In this document: positions 11,481-23,162 of the stretch, piece by piece
How positions within the stretch are numbered: position 1 is the first letter of the stretch
Layout: each line of letters starts with the position of its first letter
Origin: Ananas comosus
Lineage: Eukaryota; Streptophyta; Magnoliopsida; Poales; Bromeliaceae
NCBI RefSeq assembly: GCF_001540865.1
Contig: NC_033630.1
Location: forward strand, 6,254,393 to 6,318,392
Direction: 5' to 3'
Length of the DNA: 64,000 bases
Position numbers and translations under genes: made by a program
The notes under the pieces: generated by a model
The model's input: the letters and a program-made list of their open reading frames with translations, nothing else
Databases searched by the model: none
Told to the model about the DNA's origin: nothing

Positions 11481-12429
11481 GTCCGGCTGGGACACTATCG
11501 ATAGCACGAAATATTTGGTGTTATCAAATTTTCTGCCATTAGATTTACCTCTTTTATAATTTTCATTCGTTCGATTATACTATTCAACTAACCATCCACT
11601 CGACCTTCACTACAACAAAAACGGTCTATAGCGACACTTTTAAATGTAGGTACATGTCAAAAAAGTGCTGCTAGCTAAAATTACTAACAATTTTAAAAAG
11701 TGTTGCTATATGTGGGGTCGCTAGGTATATAGTGACAGTTAAAGAGTATCGCTATAACCGAAAAGAGTGCTGCTAATTTACCAATACTTATTTAAGCATT
11801 TAGCAACCGCCAAAACTCTATCTCGTTGGCTGCGGTGGCGGAGGAGGACGACAGGAAAGACTCTTCGTCTAGAATTTCAGTAGATTGAGTGAAGAGAGAA
11901 GAAAAAATGGTAATTGATTTTTTTTTTTTTTCTTTTCTGTTTGTAATCGGGCCAAATGGATTGGGTGTGGTGGGTTGAGTAGAGTAATCTTTTATTTTTG
12001 GTTGGATTGGGCTTTATATTTAAGCATTAGTAGATGTTTTTTTAAGTTTTAGGATAAATGGGACACTTATTCAAAAGTGTCCCAAACATGTGTCCCTATA
12101 ATCTAATTCTGTTGTAGTGCTTAGGGGGCCCACATCATCCTAACCGCACATCTTTTAATCCAAGTGCGAAAAACTTAATAGCACCAAGTCATTGGTGCTA
12201 TATATATATATAGAACTAGGTATATAGCACCAATGACTTGGTGCTATTAAGTTTTTCGCACTTGGATTAAAATATGTGCGGTTATGATGATGTGGGACCC
12301 TAGGGTTGAGTGGTTGGTTGGTTGAATAGTATAATCGAACGGATGAAAAATGATAAAAGAGGTAAATCTAACGGCAGAAAACTTGATAGCACCAAATGCT
12401 TCGTGCTATTGATAGTATCCCAGTCGGAC
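11481..12429. mobile_element. Foldback MITE FB2, interrupted by a CACTA element
   Basis: When the CACTA insertion and one CTT copy are taken out, 11481-11607 plus 12123-12200 is the reverse complement of 12220-12429 almost base for base. The result is a hairpin with arms of about 205 bp and a short TA loop. Ends read GTCCGGCTGGGAC and GTCCCAGTCGGAC-like. TA repeats flank both sides. The near-identical arms imply recent origin. Confidence 0.85.
11608..12119. mobile_element. Non-autonomous CACTA (EnSpm) element, 512 bp
   Basis: The left end is CACTACAACAAAAACGG and the right end CTGTTGTAGTG. Both flanks carry the 3-bp duplication CTT (11605-11607, 12120-12122), the size expected for CACTA. Subterminal words AGCGACACTTTT and GTGTCGCTA recur. 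No transposase is present. It sits in the left arm of FB2. Confidence 0.9.
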
Positions 12430-12454
12430 TCTATATATATATATATATATATAT

Positions 12455-12960
12455 GGGATAATTGCCTATATACTTCTTATACGTTTGAAAATATCCGATT
12501 TACCCCTACTATTTTTTCCTTTCTAAAATACCCCTCATATGTTTTACCGTTATTGCAAAATATCCCCGCAGTTATCTCTTATTAAGTTAACTTCGGTTAA
12601 ACGCGAGTTAAATATCTACCACAGTTAAAAAAATTAAAATACCAATTTTGCCATTAACTTAAGAGCAAATAAGAAATGTTGGTGACGGCAGAGGGGTATA
12701 TTTGAAAAATCCGAAAGTCAAAATACCTTTTGTGCCTCTGACTTTAAGGGCAAATAAGAAAAGTCGGTGATGGTGGAAGGGTATATTTGAAAGGGCAAAA
12801 TAATAATTTTATATAGATAACAGAGTTCATTAACAGATTTTAACTCAAGGGGTATATTTGAAATAGGTTGGAATGTAAAAAATGTATTTTCAATATTAGC
12901 CTTCTAAGAGGGGTAAATCAGAAAGTGGGGAACTTTTCAGAGGTATATAAGCAATTGCCC
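12455..12960. mobile_element. Foldback MITE FB3
   Basis: Ends GGGATAATTGCCTATATAC and its reverse complement GTATATAAGCAATTGCCC; inverted arms of about 80 bp also share GATTTACCCC. Inside, GGGGTATATTTGAAA recurs three times. TA repeats abut both ends. Confidence 0.75.
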
Positions 12961-12984
12961 ATAATATATATATATATGTATGTA

Positions 12985-13015
<31 letters not shown>

Positions 13016-13020
<5 letters not shown>

Positions 13021-13261
13021 TACTATGCTATCGGAAGTATAAAGTAGTTGGTGTTTCCGATTTTTTAGCCATTGGATAAAAAATTCTACGGTTGGGATGA
13101 TAGCGGTCCCCTTAGGGTTGAATGGTCCCCCTAGGATTGAGTGTGGTCCCCATTGGTTAATAATATTAATCCAATGGTTAGAAATGATCAATGAGGTTGA
13201 TCTAAGGGCTAAAAAATCGAAAGCACCAACTACTTTATGCTTCTGATAGCATAGCAGCTTT
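13016..13261. mobile_element. Foldback MITE FB4
   Basis: Left AGCTACTATGCTATCGGAAG mirrors right CTTCTGATAGCATAGCAGC. The inverted arms continue through AAAGTAGTTGGTG and GATTTTTTAGCC. A TG repeat precedes it and a TA repeat follows. It shares the GCTATCG core with FB1 and FB2. Confidence 0.75.
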
Positions 13262-13575
13262 ACTATATATATATATATATATAACTTGCATATATATTGG
13301 TATTTATGTGGAAACGGAGAGAGGATGGATTCATCGTGAATCAGCGACTGATTCTAGTGAAATAAAATTATAGTTTTGATGGTCTGGTAGTACCGGAGAT
13401 GCTGGTGCAGTCCGTTCGCAAATCCGACGAACCGATCGTCTGGAATTGCATGTTGTTCGAGGAAGGGACAATATTGAAAAATCGGTATTTTTGTAAAATA
13501 CCAACTATTTTATTTATCGTTTTGCATGAGATCACTTATGGAGGTGCCTTCGTGCATTTTATACATGCTGTGAGG

Positions 13576-13580
13576 GACTC
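13576..13580. repeat. Target-site duplication, left, of element A
   Basis: GACTC, matched exactly at 50736-50740, 37 kb away. Confidence 0.88.
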
Positions 13581-16417
13581 TGTAATGTACCAGATTGTAA
13601 TACTAAATTAAGTGTAAATAAAAATAGTGTGAGATACTATTTTTATTGGACTTAAAGAACTAAATTATGAGTCGGAAGTGACTTGTGCTGAAATCGGAAT
13701 GAAAACAGGAGATTTAAAATTTTCTGTGAGAAACGGGACTGGTATTTTTAGCAGAAAATGCACAGTGTCAGAAAATTATAAAAATCTGAAAATATATCGG
13801 GATTATTTTTATAAGGCTAGATTTAAAGTTTCATGTCATTCTGACACCCGGAAAGTGAAAAATAAAATCCGACTGCTATCTGCTAGAGCTTACAGTTCGG
13901 TAAAACTTTCGGTGACCAAAAATGGTCGAAACTGGAAAGTTAAGATATTTTCTTGTTTGTTAAGTAAAACTGAGCTTGACTGTCAAATTTGAGAGAAAAC
14001 GAACATTCAGAAGGGCTCCGACGAAGAGGAATAGATGTTGAGCTGCTAAACTGCTGGTGTGAATAGTGTTTTGAGGGTGTTAATTATAAAAGAAGAACTT
14101 GTCTTCTTCTTCTCCTTCAACCGAGCACCATCAGCACCTCCAACATAACACGTTCATGGAGGAGAGAGAAACCCTCTCTTTCTCTCTCTAAATATCTCTC
14201 TCATCTCTCTAGATCTCTCTCTCAAATTCGCGGTGTTGGCGGAGAGCGAGCTTGTGAACGCGTTGGAAGCGACGGATCCAGTCTTCGTGCACCCGGTTGA
14301 GCGGCGTGCTTCCGACTCGGCGTTCAATATTTGGTAAGTGTTTAGGATTTGGCTAATTCCTTTATACTTAGTGTTCTAATAGCCTCTAATGTGATCTTAG
14401 CATGTTTTCTCCATTTAATTTGGATTATTTAGAGTGTATGTACACGCTAGGGTTTGGAATTGGGGTTTTAGCAAGTGAGGGTTTTGATCTAATTAAACCC
14501 TACTGTTCTCTAATTGAAGGTTAGAGGCGAGCCATTGATGACCCTAGGTTGCGGATTAGCGGGCGTTCGGTTGCCGATTGCGAGGTCGGGCCGAACCGGG
14601 TATCGTGTGCCACGGGAGCCCGATTGCAAGTGTGGACAAGCAATCGGAGAGCGTTGTGAGGTGGGTTGTGCTCACCGAAATGTTTAGCTCGCTTCCATGT
14701 CGAAGCGAAGTGATGTTTATTATTTATGCATATAATGGTAGTTAAGTGCTAGATGAATCTATGTGATACATGCTAGATGAATGTATAAGGTAAATGTTAA
14801 GTAATGACTACCATTGGACGATGAAAATATGTGCATGTTGACATATGTTGGGACTATACTAGATGCTATATATGTATGCATGTTGATATATCATGAGATG
14901 CTAGACGATATATATATGTATGTTAATATATCTTGAGATGTTAGATGATAAATATAGATGTTGACATATATGGATTATGTTAGAAGAACTATGCATGTTG
15001 GCATATATAGATTATGTTAGAAGAACTATGCATGTTGAACTTGGGTCGATAACTCTAGATTGATTAGAGAGTTCGACATTGGAAAATAAAAACATGAAAA
15101 CTATGATACTCGATGTGGACTAGTAGATTGTCAAGTAGATCGAGTGGCATTTGGATTAGTGTAGTAGAAACACTATGACATGTTTTGGAACTCGTGTAGT
15201 AGAGACGCTTGTGACATGAGTATAGGGAATTGTGGATTTCCCGTGTTGTTGTTGTCCCTAGTAGGCAGGGTATCCTCGAGTGTGAGGATTGGATCATACT
15301 CACTTAGTCTGTTTTTACTTGGCGTGGTCGCTCCACCCAAGCAGTGGTCTCCGGAGTACTTCACGATAGGGGCAGACGTAGTTGTCCCGTAGACGGCCTC
15401 GGTGTGTGAGTGTAGTTTCTCCTCACCTATAAGATTTTCAGAGTGAGTCTGGGCTTAACCTTTTGGTTAGCCGGTGAGATTGGGTGACATTCTTGTGAGC
15501 TATGGATAAATCCCAGCAGAGTGGATTGGCATCCTAGTTGGCATCCTAGTTAAGTGAATTTTAGACTCAGGTGCATGTGAGACGTCCTTCACCTCGAGCC
15601 TGGCTTTGCGCGGTACGCCGCAGATGATTTACTCAAGACCGAGTCGAGTGGATAGCTTTGGAAAGGTAGATGAAACCTTATGAGCAGAATTGTAATTGAC
15701 ATGAATCTAAGATAGAGAAAAACTTAGATGTCATTTGGATAAACTATGGATAGTGAGTATAATTAGTAGATCTACTTACCTCATTACATATTGAGTTGCA
15801 TGATTTGCATTGTTGCATATTGCGAGGCATGAATATGATAAATGATAGTTGCATAAAATATTTGATGATGTATATATATATATCTCTGTGGATACTTGTT
15901 GGACTAACATATTGCAGTGCCTCCTTCGGACCTGGTGGGTCGAGGTTTTTCCTTGGGTGGTCGTACCCACTGAGAACTATGGACAATAGTTCTCACCCCC
16001 GTGTTGTTTTTGGGGGTACAGGTTCACACGTGAGCGGCGCGGCGGCGTGAGGACAAGGCGTAGCTTCGTAGATAGCGCCCTACCACAGAGACCAGAGATA
16101 GCATTTCCCCGAGTTGCTCTAGCTAGGGGTTGTAGAAAAGAAGAATGCAATGTTGTAATACTATTGATTGTATTTGGAAGAAAAGAAAACGAAAATGTAA
16201 TATGTAAAAAGCATGTGATGTGAATGCTTGTAATAGCTTAGTTGTTTATATTGTTTGATACCTTCCTTATGCAATCGTTGTATGAATACTGTTCTTGTTT
16301 GGAATCTCTTGTATTGTACTGTTTGCCATGCCTAGGACGTACAGGAGAAACTCTGTCCGTTCGGTTGTCTGTTGACGACCTGAATCCGACCAAATAGGCG
16401 GGTCACGGGGCGTTACA
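13581..16417 (+). repeat. 5' LTR of element A
   Basis: TG...CA bounded, 2837 bp. Near its start AAAAATAGT and ACTATTTTT form a hairpin (about 13623-13647). TATA-like AATTATAAAAG at about 14083 precedes a CT-rich leader. The gypsy hairpin landmark is at 15972-15994. It lacks the paired ACCGGT palindromes found in other LTRs here. A 37-bp word around TTATGTTAGAAGAACTATGC is tandemly repeated near 14965-15030. Confidence 0.9.
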
Positions 16418-16424
16418 GATAAAG

Positions 16425-16436
16425 TGGTATCAGAGC
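16425..16436 (+). promoter_or_regulatory. Primer binding site of element A
   Basis: TGGTATCAGAGC, complementary to the 3' end of initiator tRNA-Met, seven bases after the LTR. Confidence 0.9.
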
Positions 16437-16730
16437 ATAAAGTAGAGAATGAGAATGGTTTAGATGGATTTAGGAGACTCTAGGATAGTAAACCATAGAA
16501 GCTAAGGATCATTAGAGACGAGGACTTGTGACTTGTGGCGAAAGATTGATCGATTGGGTCAAGTTGGTAAACCTCTAAGACGGATATTAGTGGTAGGACG
16601 CGTACAACATAAAACCGAGTGATGAGAATAGACGCCTTTGCGTGACTTTTGCCCGATTTGAGTCGGTGTTAATTGTCTCGTGTTCGACCCAGAGGGTCGA
16701 GAGTTAATCGTGTTGTTGTGTTTCGGATAG

Positions 16731-16855
16731 CGATGATATCGCGTAGGCGATCTTCATTTAGATCGGCGCGGGGTGGGACAAGTGATGTCCCCGAGCGATT
16801 TGAGGCGAGCGGAGACTTGGAACTTCGCGAGCTTCGGTGGCCCTTGCGATCTTGA
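16731..16855 (+). pseudogene. Gag start remnant of element A
   Basis: An ATG opens an Arg-rich start (MISRRRSSFRS) ending in an ELREL-like word, comparable in position and character to the gag starts of elements B and C. The frame breaks at about 16855 where an LTR fragment begins. The middle of gag is missing. Confidence 0.5.
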
Positions 16856-17093
16856 AGAGGTTAGGGGATTCTCATCGTGTTAAACCACTTTTGGTCAAGG
16901 TGACCAAAGTGTAGTGAGAGAGATGGTTGGACAAAGTCCATACGACATTCCAACAATGTTGGAAGGATCAAATTTGAGTTTAAAAAGGGATTGGCGAGTT
17001 TTAGCATTGCTCGACACGAAATAGAAGTCGAACAGGTGCTAAACTGCAATCTGGGCATTTTGTACCGGTACGGTATCAAGGTGGTACCGGTAC

Positions 17094-19496
17094 TGTAACA
17101 CACTGAACTTTTGCAAATTTGCAAGATTCGAGTGTTTGATCTGTGTTTCGAGTTTTTTCAGATTTTCTGGAGGGTTGTTAACAGTGTTCCGACCTATGAT
17201 TCGCATCCCGAGAATCGAGGTTTAAGCTTAGCACCAATATCTCCAAAGTGAAGATTATTGGGTTGCTCTCTGGTTTGTCTCTACAGGAAAGTGTACCGGT
17301 ACAACATTGATGTTGTACTGGAACAAGTGTTGTACCGGTACAACATCGGAAGTGTACCGGTACAAATGAGTTTTTCTGTCAACCCGAGGCTCGGGTTTGT
17401 GCGTACTAGCAATTTGTACCGGTACACTTTCCCGTGTACCGGTACACAATGCGGAATGCAGTCTGCTTGTTTTTGAGGTTTTGGAATTGTAGCAACTCTA
17501 CAAGTACCCCACGCCCCCTCTCTTGTTCCTTGAGCTTGGACCAGTAGGGAACAAGGTGAGAGAGCCCCTCCACTCCCCCTCTTTGATTTTCTTTTTCCTT
17601 TTCTTGGATTTTTAGAGGATTGATCTCCTCTTTTGCTTCTATTGGGCTTTTGGGTGATCTTTTCACCATTGGAGAAGCATTGGAGAAGGGATTGGAGCTT
17701 ACTTGAGGGAAGGACTTCAATCCTAGTTGGTTTTTTTTTAGGATTGAAGCTTCTAGTGAGGTTAGTAACTAAGATCTCTCTTTTGGATCTTGTTTTGGTA
17801 GAGATTTTGATATGAAACTCTAGAAATGGGATTTAGGGTTTATTTTGGTGATTTTGGATTAGTAGCTTATAGGACCTATTTGATTGGTTTAGAATCTTTG
17901 TATAGGTTCGATTAGAGGGCCTCTACCTCCCATTTGGAGATCGAGAGAGGTTTTCTTTACATTAGGTGAGTTTTCACCATTTTGCTTGAGACGGTTAATG
18001 CTTGAGCTCGCTAGTGTTCATAACGTTCGTATATCTCTCTTTTCTTTACCTTTAGGGTGCCAGGAGAGTAGCGGGCACCTTCGTCGGCGCAAACGAAGGG
18101 CGGCTAAGAGTTTCGGTGGGTTTGACTTCATTGAATACGGGAGAAAATCCTCCTATGTTATTTTTGGTTATCGTAAAGTAGAAATTCATGCATATTCATG
18201 CTAGATAGCATTTATGTGAATTTTAGAATGCTTAAAATTCTTATGTTATGCATATTGGAAAATCGCCTCTATGTAGTAGAGATACATATGTGCATTGTAG
18301 ACATGCATGTGGTTAGCATTCTATCTTAAGATTTGGGCTCATGTTTCATATGATGTAAATGACTAGAATTATGTACTCTTGGACACAAAACTCATGGTCG
18401 GATATAGTGGACAAAAGTGCCATAAATGGGCACTCAACCTAGTAAACGGTTAAACTGCAACATGATGACTTACTGATGGACCATTGAGACATCGACTATA
18501 TTTCATGTTTTAGACATGATGACATTGGACTTGAGACGGATTTTTACGCTTGCTTGTCATTGTGCCTATTCGCACATGCTTGTGAGGGTCGCTCCCCAAC
18601 AGCCGGCACGCCGGAGATAGCCATCGCGACACATGCTTGCCCGTGCGGGATTGGGTGCCGAAATGGTATGCCGTGGGGGAGGCTCATTTCTAGAGTAGGG
18701 ATGTTGACTACCACGGGGCCATTAGGCACGGCGCAAGCCGGACTACCCACGGGTAGGTCCTATGTGACTTGGAACAAGTGGAACCAAAATATAAATTGGA
18801 CAATTAGACAAGTTAGTAAACAATGATATTTTACTACTTACATTGTGAACATTATCTTAGTTATACTCATGCATATTCGGGTTTGAATAGCATTCATACT
18901 TATGCAAAATCATGCTAAGTAGTGACATCACGGTTTGGTAAGTATTCATGTCTAAATACGTATTGTTCTTTTCGCTTTTATACTTGCACTTACATCCTTT
19001 GGCTTTGGGCCTAGTGGTGCATTTCATTGAAGTCAGTAATTACCCACTGGGAACTATTATCTAATAGTTCTCACGCCCCTGTTTTATGGTTTTCTTTCAG
19101 AGTCCTCTACACCGGTGGAGGCACAGGATCGCGGTAAGGGGATCGCCAGCTAGATAGCGAGGAGTTACTTTTTGCTCTCAGGTGGTTTCCTCTTTTTTGG
19201 TATCTAGTAGAGAGTGAGAGATTTTTGTATCCATGTATATAGACCACCATTTGGATATGTGTAGCACTTGTATTTGGGTTCTTCTTTGTTCTACTTTATG
19301 GTTTACCCTTAATGGATTTTAGCTCTTTTATATGCCTCTATATCATAAAATCTAAATGTTGTATGCTCGGATATCTCTAAATCTTTGTATATTATTGCTT
19401 TATTTATCGTTTTGTTGTAGACGCCTTATATGTTGTAGACGTATGGCGGGTCGGACACGCACCGGGCGGGCTTCCGCTGGGTCCCGGGGCGTGACA
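17094..19496 (+). mobile_element. Solo gypsy LTR S1
   Basis: Starts TGTAACACAC, ends GGGGCGTGACA, 2403 bp. The 5-bp duplication GGTAC is at 17089-17093 and 19497-19501. It holds a cluster of GTACCGGTAC palindromes (17293-17445), a GGTCGCTCC block near 18587 and the conserved hairpin at 19051-19070. It has no internal region, consistent with LTR-LTR recombination. Its relative starts at 62417. Confidence 0.88.
17293..17445 (+). promoter_or_regulatory. GTACCGGTAC cluster, solo LTR S1
   Basis: Units at 17295, 17317 (decayed), 17334, 17356, 17418 and 17438, spacing 17-22 bp. No clear TATA follows. Confidence 0.8.
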
Positions 19497-19885
19497 GGTA
19501 CCCCGTAACAGACCAAGAGTAGCAGCTCTCGGGTTTGAGAAAATTTGGCTGTTAAACTGGTGACACCCCTGGCGCGTACCGGTACCAGAGCATCTACCCG
19601 AGAAGGCAGCTCTCGGGTTGGCCTCTGCGTAGCTGTTAAACCGGTGACAAAGGTCCCGCGTATCTGTACCAACTGCAGAAATCTGCAATTTTGGTCTGTT
19701 GCAATTGGGGATTGTTTGAGGGAGTTTTTATGCAATTGTGGCAGCTTATAAAATGGCCCCAACTCCTCATCTTTTGTTCACAGCCAGAGACCACCCCTAC
19801 ATGTGGTTTTTCTCCCTCTCTCTCTCCAGGAGCTTTTCCAAAGAGAGAATTGGTGGAGATTGGAGGAGATTTGAGAATTAGGCCT

Positions 19886-20376
19886 TGTGGATAGATCAAG
19901 GCCGTGCAGTTGTGCGGGTGGAGCGCGAGTCTTATTGCAAGGAAAGGGGAATAGGACGGCCAACGAGTGGATCCGGTGGTCCGTCAAGTTCTCAACTGAT
20001 TGCAATATGTTTGCACTCGCGATCCCGAGTCCTGGGGGCCTACCACACATGGTCCTCGGCAAGATGTGTTGTTTGTGGGTGTCCTCGTTACCCACAATAG
20101 TGTGAGCTGCGAGAGGGCAAGTGCTACAGGTGTGGGCAACCAGGCTATATGCAGGATGAGAGTCCGCAAGGTGGTAGCCAGGCCTTGACACCGGTGACAG
20201 CCTTTTCCTCTCTGGGACAGCCTGCAGGTGTGGCACCTGCAGCATGGTCGGAAGAGCGGGCATTAGGGACGATAAAACCGGAGGGTTCGCTGCGGGTGCG
20301 AAGTTGCCGTGGATACGCGAACCGGGTTGCAGAACCTGCTACTACCGACGATGCCATGGCAGGTATGAGTTAATTG
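19886..20376 (+). pseudogene. Gag C-terminal and zinc-knuckle remnant of element A
   Basis: In frame, ALWIDQGR followed by a Glu/Arg-rich stretch and GSGG resembles the nucleocapsid approach in B and C. After a stop, CYRCGQPGY recalls a CCHC knuckle in which the His and last Cys are replaced (Y and S). The frame is broken by stops. The nearest functional relatives in the window are the gag ORFs of B and C. Confidence 0.6.
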
Positions 20377-20869
20377 AAGTAAGCATATGCTTCTGCAGGA
20401 TGTAGAGTTGGTGCATTGCATGCTTATATCATATGGTAAGTTGCTACTATTTATATATTAGTATAGTAGGGACCGAGTGGACGAGTAAGTGTAGATACCC
20501 AGGCATGCTTATGCAGTGAGAATGTAGTGCCTGCTAGAGCAGGTAGAGAGCTAGATAGCACTAGTGAATTGCTAGTGATGGTCTGTGGGCGAGAAGTGGG
20601 ACTCGCGGTAGAGATGAAAAATGGCGGACCGACTCTCAAAGCAATGTTGTTAGTAAATTGCGAGAGTTGAGCCAAGACCCTTGAGAATACCCGAGTAGTT
20701 CGAGTATTTCGGATGTTGCCCCGGTAGATCGAACAGTGAAAGTAGAATCACTGTTGACGGAACGGTTGGTTAGCGGCTAGGTACAAGCACGTGGGCGTAG
20801 TAGAACCTCGAATTGAGGTGGGTGAGTCGTGCTCATGTGGCCGATGTGCATAGGCAAGGCTGCCTAATG
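20377..20869 (+). other. Unassigned internal sequence of element A
   Basis: No convincing coding similarity. It ends at the junction with element B's truncated copy near 20870. Confidence 0.4.
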
Positions 20870-21883
20870 CGCGGTCCCGGGAATCAAGTCTATCATGAAC
20901 TCAATTTTTCGGTCCGGCGGCATCCCAGGTAACTCTGCCGGAAACACATCTGGAAATTTCCGCACAACCGCCAACTCTTCGAGAGTCGGAACTACTCGAT
21001 CAACTTCTACAACGGTCACCAGGTAAGCCGTGCAACCGCTGTTAACCAGCTTCCTCGCTCTTGTCGCCGATATCGTCGCGGCGAAACACGAACTCTTGCA
21101 AGCTCGAAACGTGAATTCCTCGTGTCCCGGCTCCCGAAATGTGATCACTCTAGTTTTGCAGTCAATAGACACATAATACTTCGAGAGCCAGTCGATGCCC
21201 AATATAACATCGAACTCCTTCAACCTTTTTAGCAGCAATAGGTCGATCGACATAATCCAGTCGCCTACTTGTACTGGGCACGCCAAACACCGCTTCCTAA
21301 CAAGGAATGATCGTCCGGGTCCTTCTACACGCCAAACATTCTCCCCCAGACGAAACTCAATGTCATGCACTTGTGCGAATGATCGATTAATGAAGGAGTG
21401 AGACGCGCCAGTATCAAAAAGAGCTCTTGCTCGAACACCGTTAACCAAAATCATACCTGCCACCACATTGCGCTCCTCAGCTTTGGTGGGCTCCTCTTCT
21501 TGCACTTGAGCGGCATACATCCTTCCGCTGAGAGCCGATCGTACAGGCTCAGGTTGACGTGGTGCCGCCGCACGCCCAGCCGACGCCACAGCAGGCGGAA
21601 CTCCATAACGGGCTGGAATTGCCTGAGTCAATGCAACAGATGGGGCCGGTGAGACCCATCCTTGAGGACAGTCACGGATGATATGCCCGGCTTGCCCGCA
21701 CTTGAAGCACCTTCCTCGGCGCTGCTCACACACACCGGCTCGGTGGTCTCCGCCACAAAAGATACACCGCTGTGCTCCACGGCCATTCGATTGCGATCGT
21801 GGATACTTCGGGGGCCTTCTAGAACTCGACTGTCCCCCCGAACCACCGCCCGGCCGCTTCTTCCCTTTATCCTTCTCATACAT
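20864..21883 (-). pseudogene. Truncated copy B': zinc knuckle and protease
   Basis: Opens with MYEKDKGKKRPGG, then an Arg/Ser-rich stretch, CIFCGGDH and the knuckle CFKCGQAGHIIRDC, then protease with LFDTGASHSF. It ends at a junction with element A sequence after DLIPGTA, so RT and everything beyond is missing. Against the full copy it has four extra residues near PAVAS. It starts after the same in-frame stop that separates gag from this ORF in both copies. Confidence 0.85.
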
Positions 21884-21916
21884 CTCACGGTCCTCACGCT
21901 CACAGGCGTTCCCATG

Positions 21917-22687
21917 CTAGACCCACAAGGCACGGTCCAAAGCCTCTGCAAAAGTGTGGAACTTAAAGGCATGCACCGTCTTAAACACTCCGGGTCGGAG
22001 TCCTCTCACGAAGCAATCCGCTCGGTCTTGCTCCGTTGTCGCCACGTCTGGGACGCAGTTCAGAAGATGGGTGAATTCCCGCTCATACTCCCGAACCGTA
22101 CGGTTGCCTTGCTTCAGCTTCCTGAAGTCTTCCCGCATCTTTCTCTTGTCGCTGTCGGGGAAGTACTCCGCGAACATCAATCTTCGGAACTCCTCCCAAT
22201 TGATCGGGGGAAGATCCGGAGATCGATCCTGCTTCACTCTTTTCCGCCACACCCTGGCCCACTTGTCGAAACAATGAGCGGCCAAATTCACTTTGTCCCG
22301 CTTCTCGGTGTAAATGTCCTCGAACAGGGTCTCCATCGAGGCCAACCAAGTCTCCACTGTCCAAGGATCTATCACTTCTCCATCGAATGTAGGCGGGTGG
22401 AACTTCGTAAACCTCGTGAGAGCCGTGTATCCACGCTCTCGCTCCGCCTCCTGAGCCGCTGCTCTGGGCGTAGGGGATCTAGACGCCGCAGGAGGAATAT
22501 CCACCGGTGGGGGTTGCGCCGCCACCGGAACCGGCGCAACGCCCACACTCTCAGCCGCATTGGGAGCGCGAACCGAAGGCGCAGGCGGATCGTGGCCTTG
22601 GCCAACCGCCGCAGCCGTTGCTTGACGCTCCATAAGCTCCTGGAGCCGATGAAACCCCCCTGCTAGCGCAGCAACCTGCGCTCGCAA
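21917..22687 (-). pseudogene. Truncated copy B': gag
   Basis: Capsid-type gag with FHPPTFDGEVIDPWTVETWL, DKVNLAAHCF and REYEREFTHLL. An 8-bp deletion near 22708, relative to the full copy, removes the link to the MAPKRR start and shifts frame. It ends at a TAG after ALWV, shared with the other copy. Confidence 0.85.
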
Positions 22688-23146
22688 CTCTTGTACCTCA
22701 CTAGCCCTCTAGCGCCACCGGAGGCACAGCTGACTCGGGCACCACAGGAGGTGGGGCCGGAGCAATCCGACGCACGTAGCGTCTCTTCGGTGCCATAAGC
22801 TCCTGAAATGCAAACAATCGGTTAATCACCTAACCCAACAACGTCTTCGCAGTTACGAAACGACATAGCTCAACTACGTTAATCAGACGGAAGCTCATAA
22901 GTGTACCCGTTCTTGACTCTCGGCATTGTGTTGTCGGCCGCCAACACAACCGCCTTAGGCCAAGGACTAGTATCACTCAATTCACCTCTAGAAACTACTA
23001 GAGCATCATCATCCACTTCGACCCAATCTATCAACTTCCGTCGCATCATCGGTCCACGTCGCACTCACGCACCTATAACCTTATGGTTCAACATCCTAGA
23101 GTCTCCTAGGTCAGTCCTAGACTCTCTCTTTTGCTTGCTCTTACTC

Positions 23147-23158
23147 GCTCTGATACCA
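23147..23158 (-). promoter_or_regulatory. PBS of truncated copy B'
   Basis: Reverse complement TGGTATCAGAGC, four bases from the LTR at 23163. Confidence 0.9.
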
Positions 23159-23162
23159 CGAC

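Larger units (their letters stand above)
16865..19880 (+). mobile_element. LTR fragment (U3 to leader) replacing A's gag middle, split by solo LTR S1
   Basis: 16865-17093 and 19502-19880 join across S1. They carry GTACCGGTAC palindromes (about 17070, 17085, 19575), a TATA box TTATAAAATGG at 19746 and a CT-rich leader near 19810. The right edge runs straight into gag-like sequence (ALWIDQGR at about 19886). It appears to be U3 and early R of a gypsy LTR; its own ends and target duplication were not found. Exact edges are approximate. Confidence 0.55.

Noticed and set aside
13399..13611. 70-codon ORF left of element A
   Set aside because: It crosses the LTR boundary at 13581 and has no recognisable features.
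16425..16436. A tRNA-Met gene or fragment
   Set aside because: Only 12 bases match, at the PBS position next to an LTR end. No tRNA fold follows, and no tRNA or rRNA gene was seen in the window.
21662..22666. 334-codon antisense ORF over gag, repeated at 29338-30342
   Set aside because: It mirrors a GC-rich gag. Conservation between two recent duplicates is not evidence of selection, and it has no recognisable domain.
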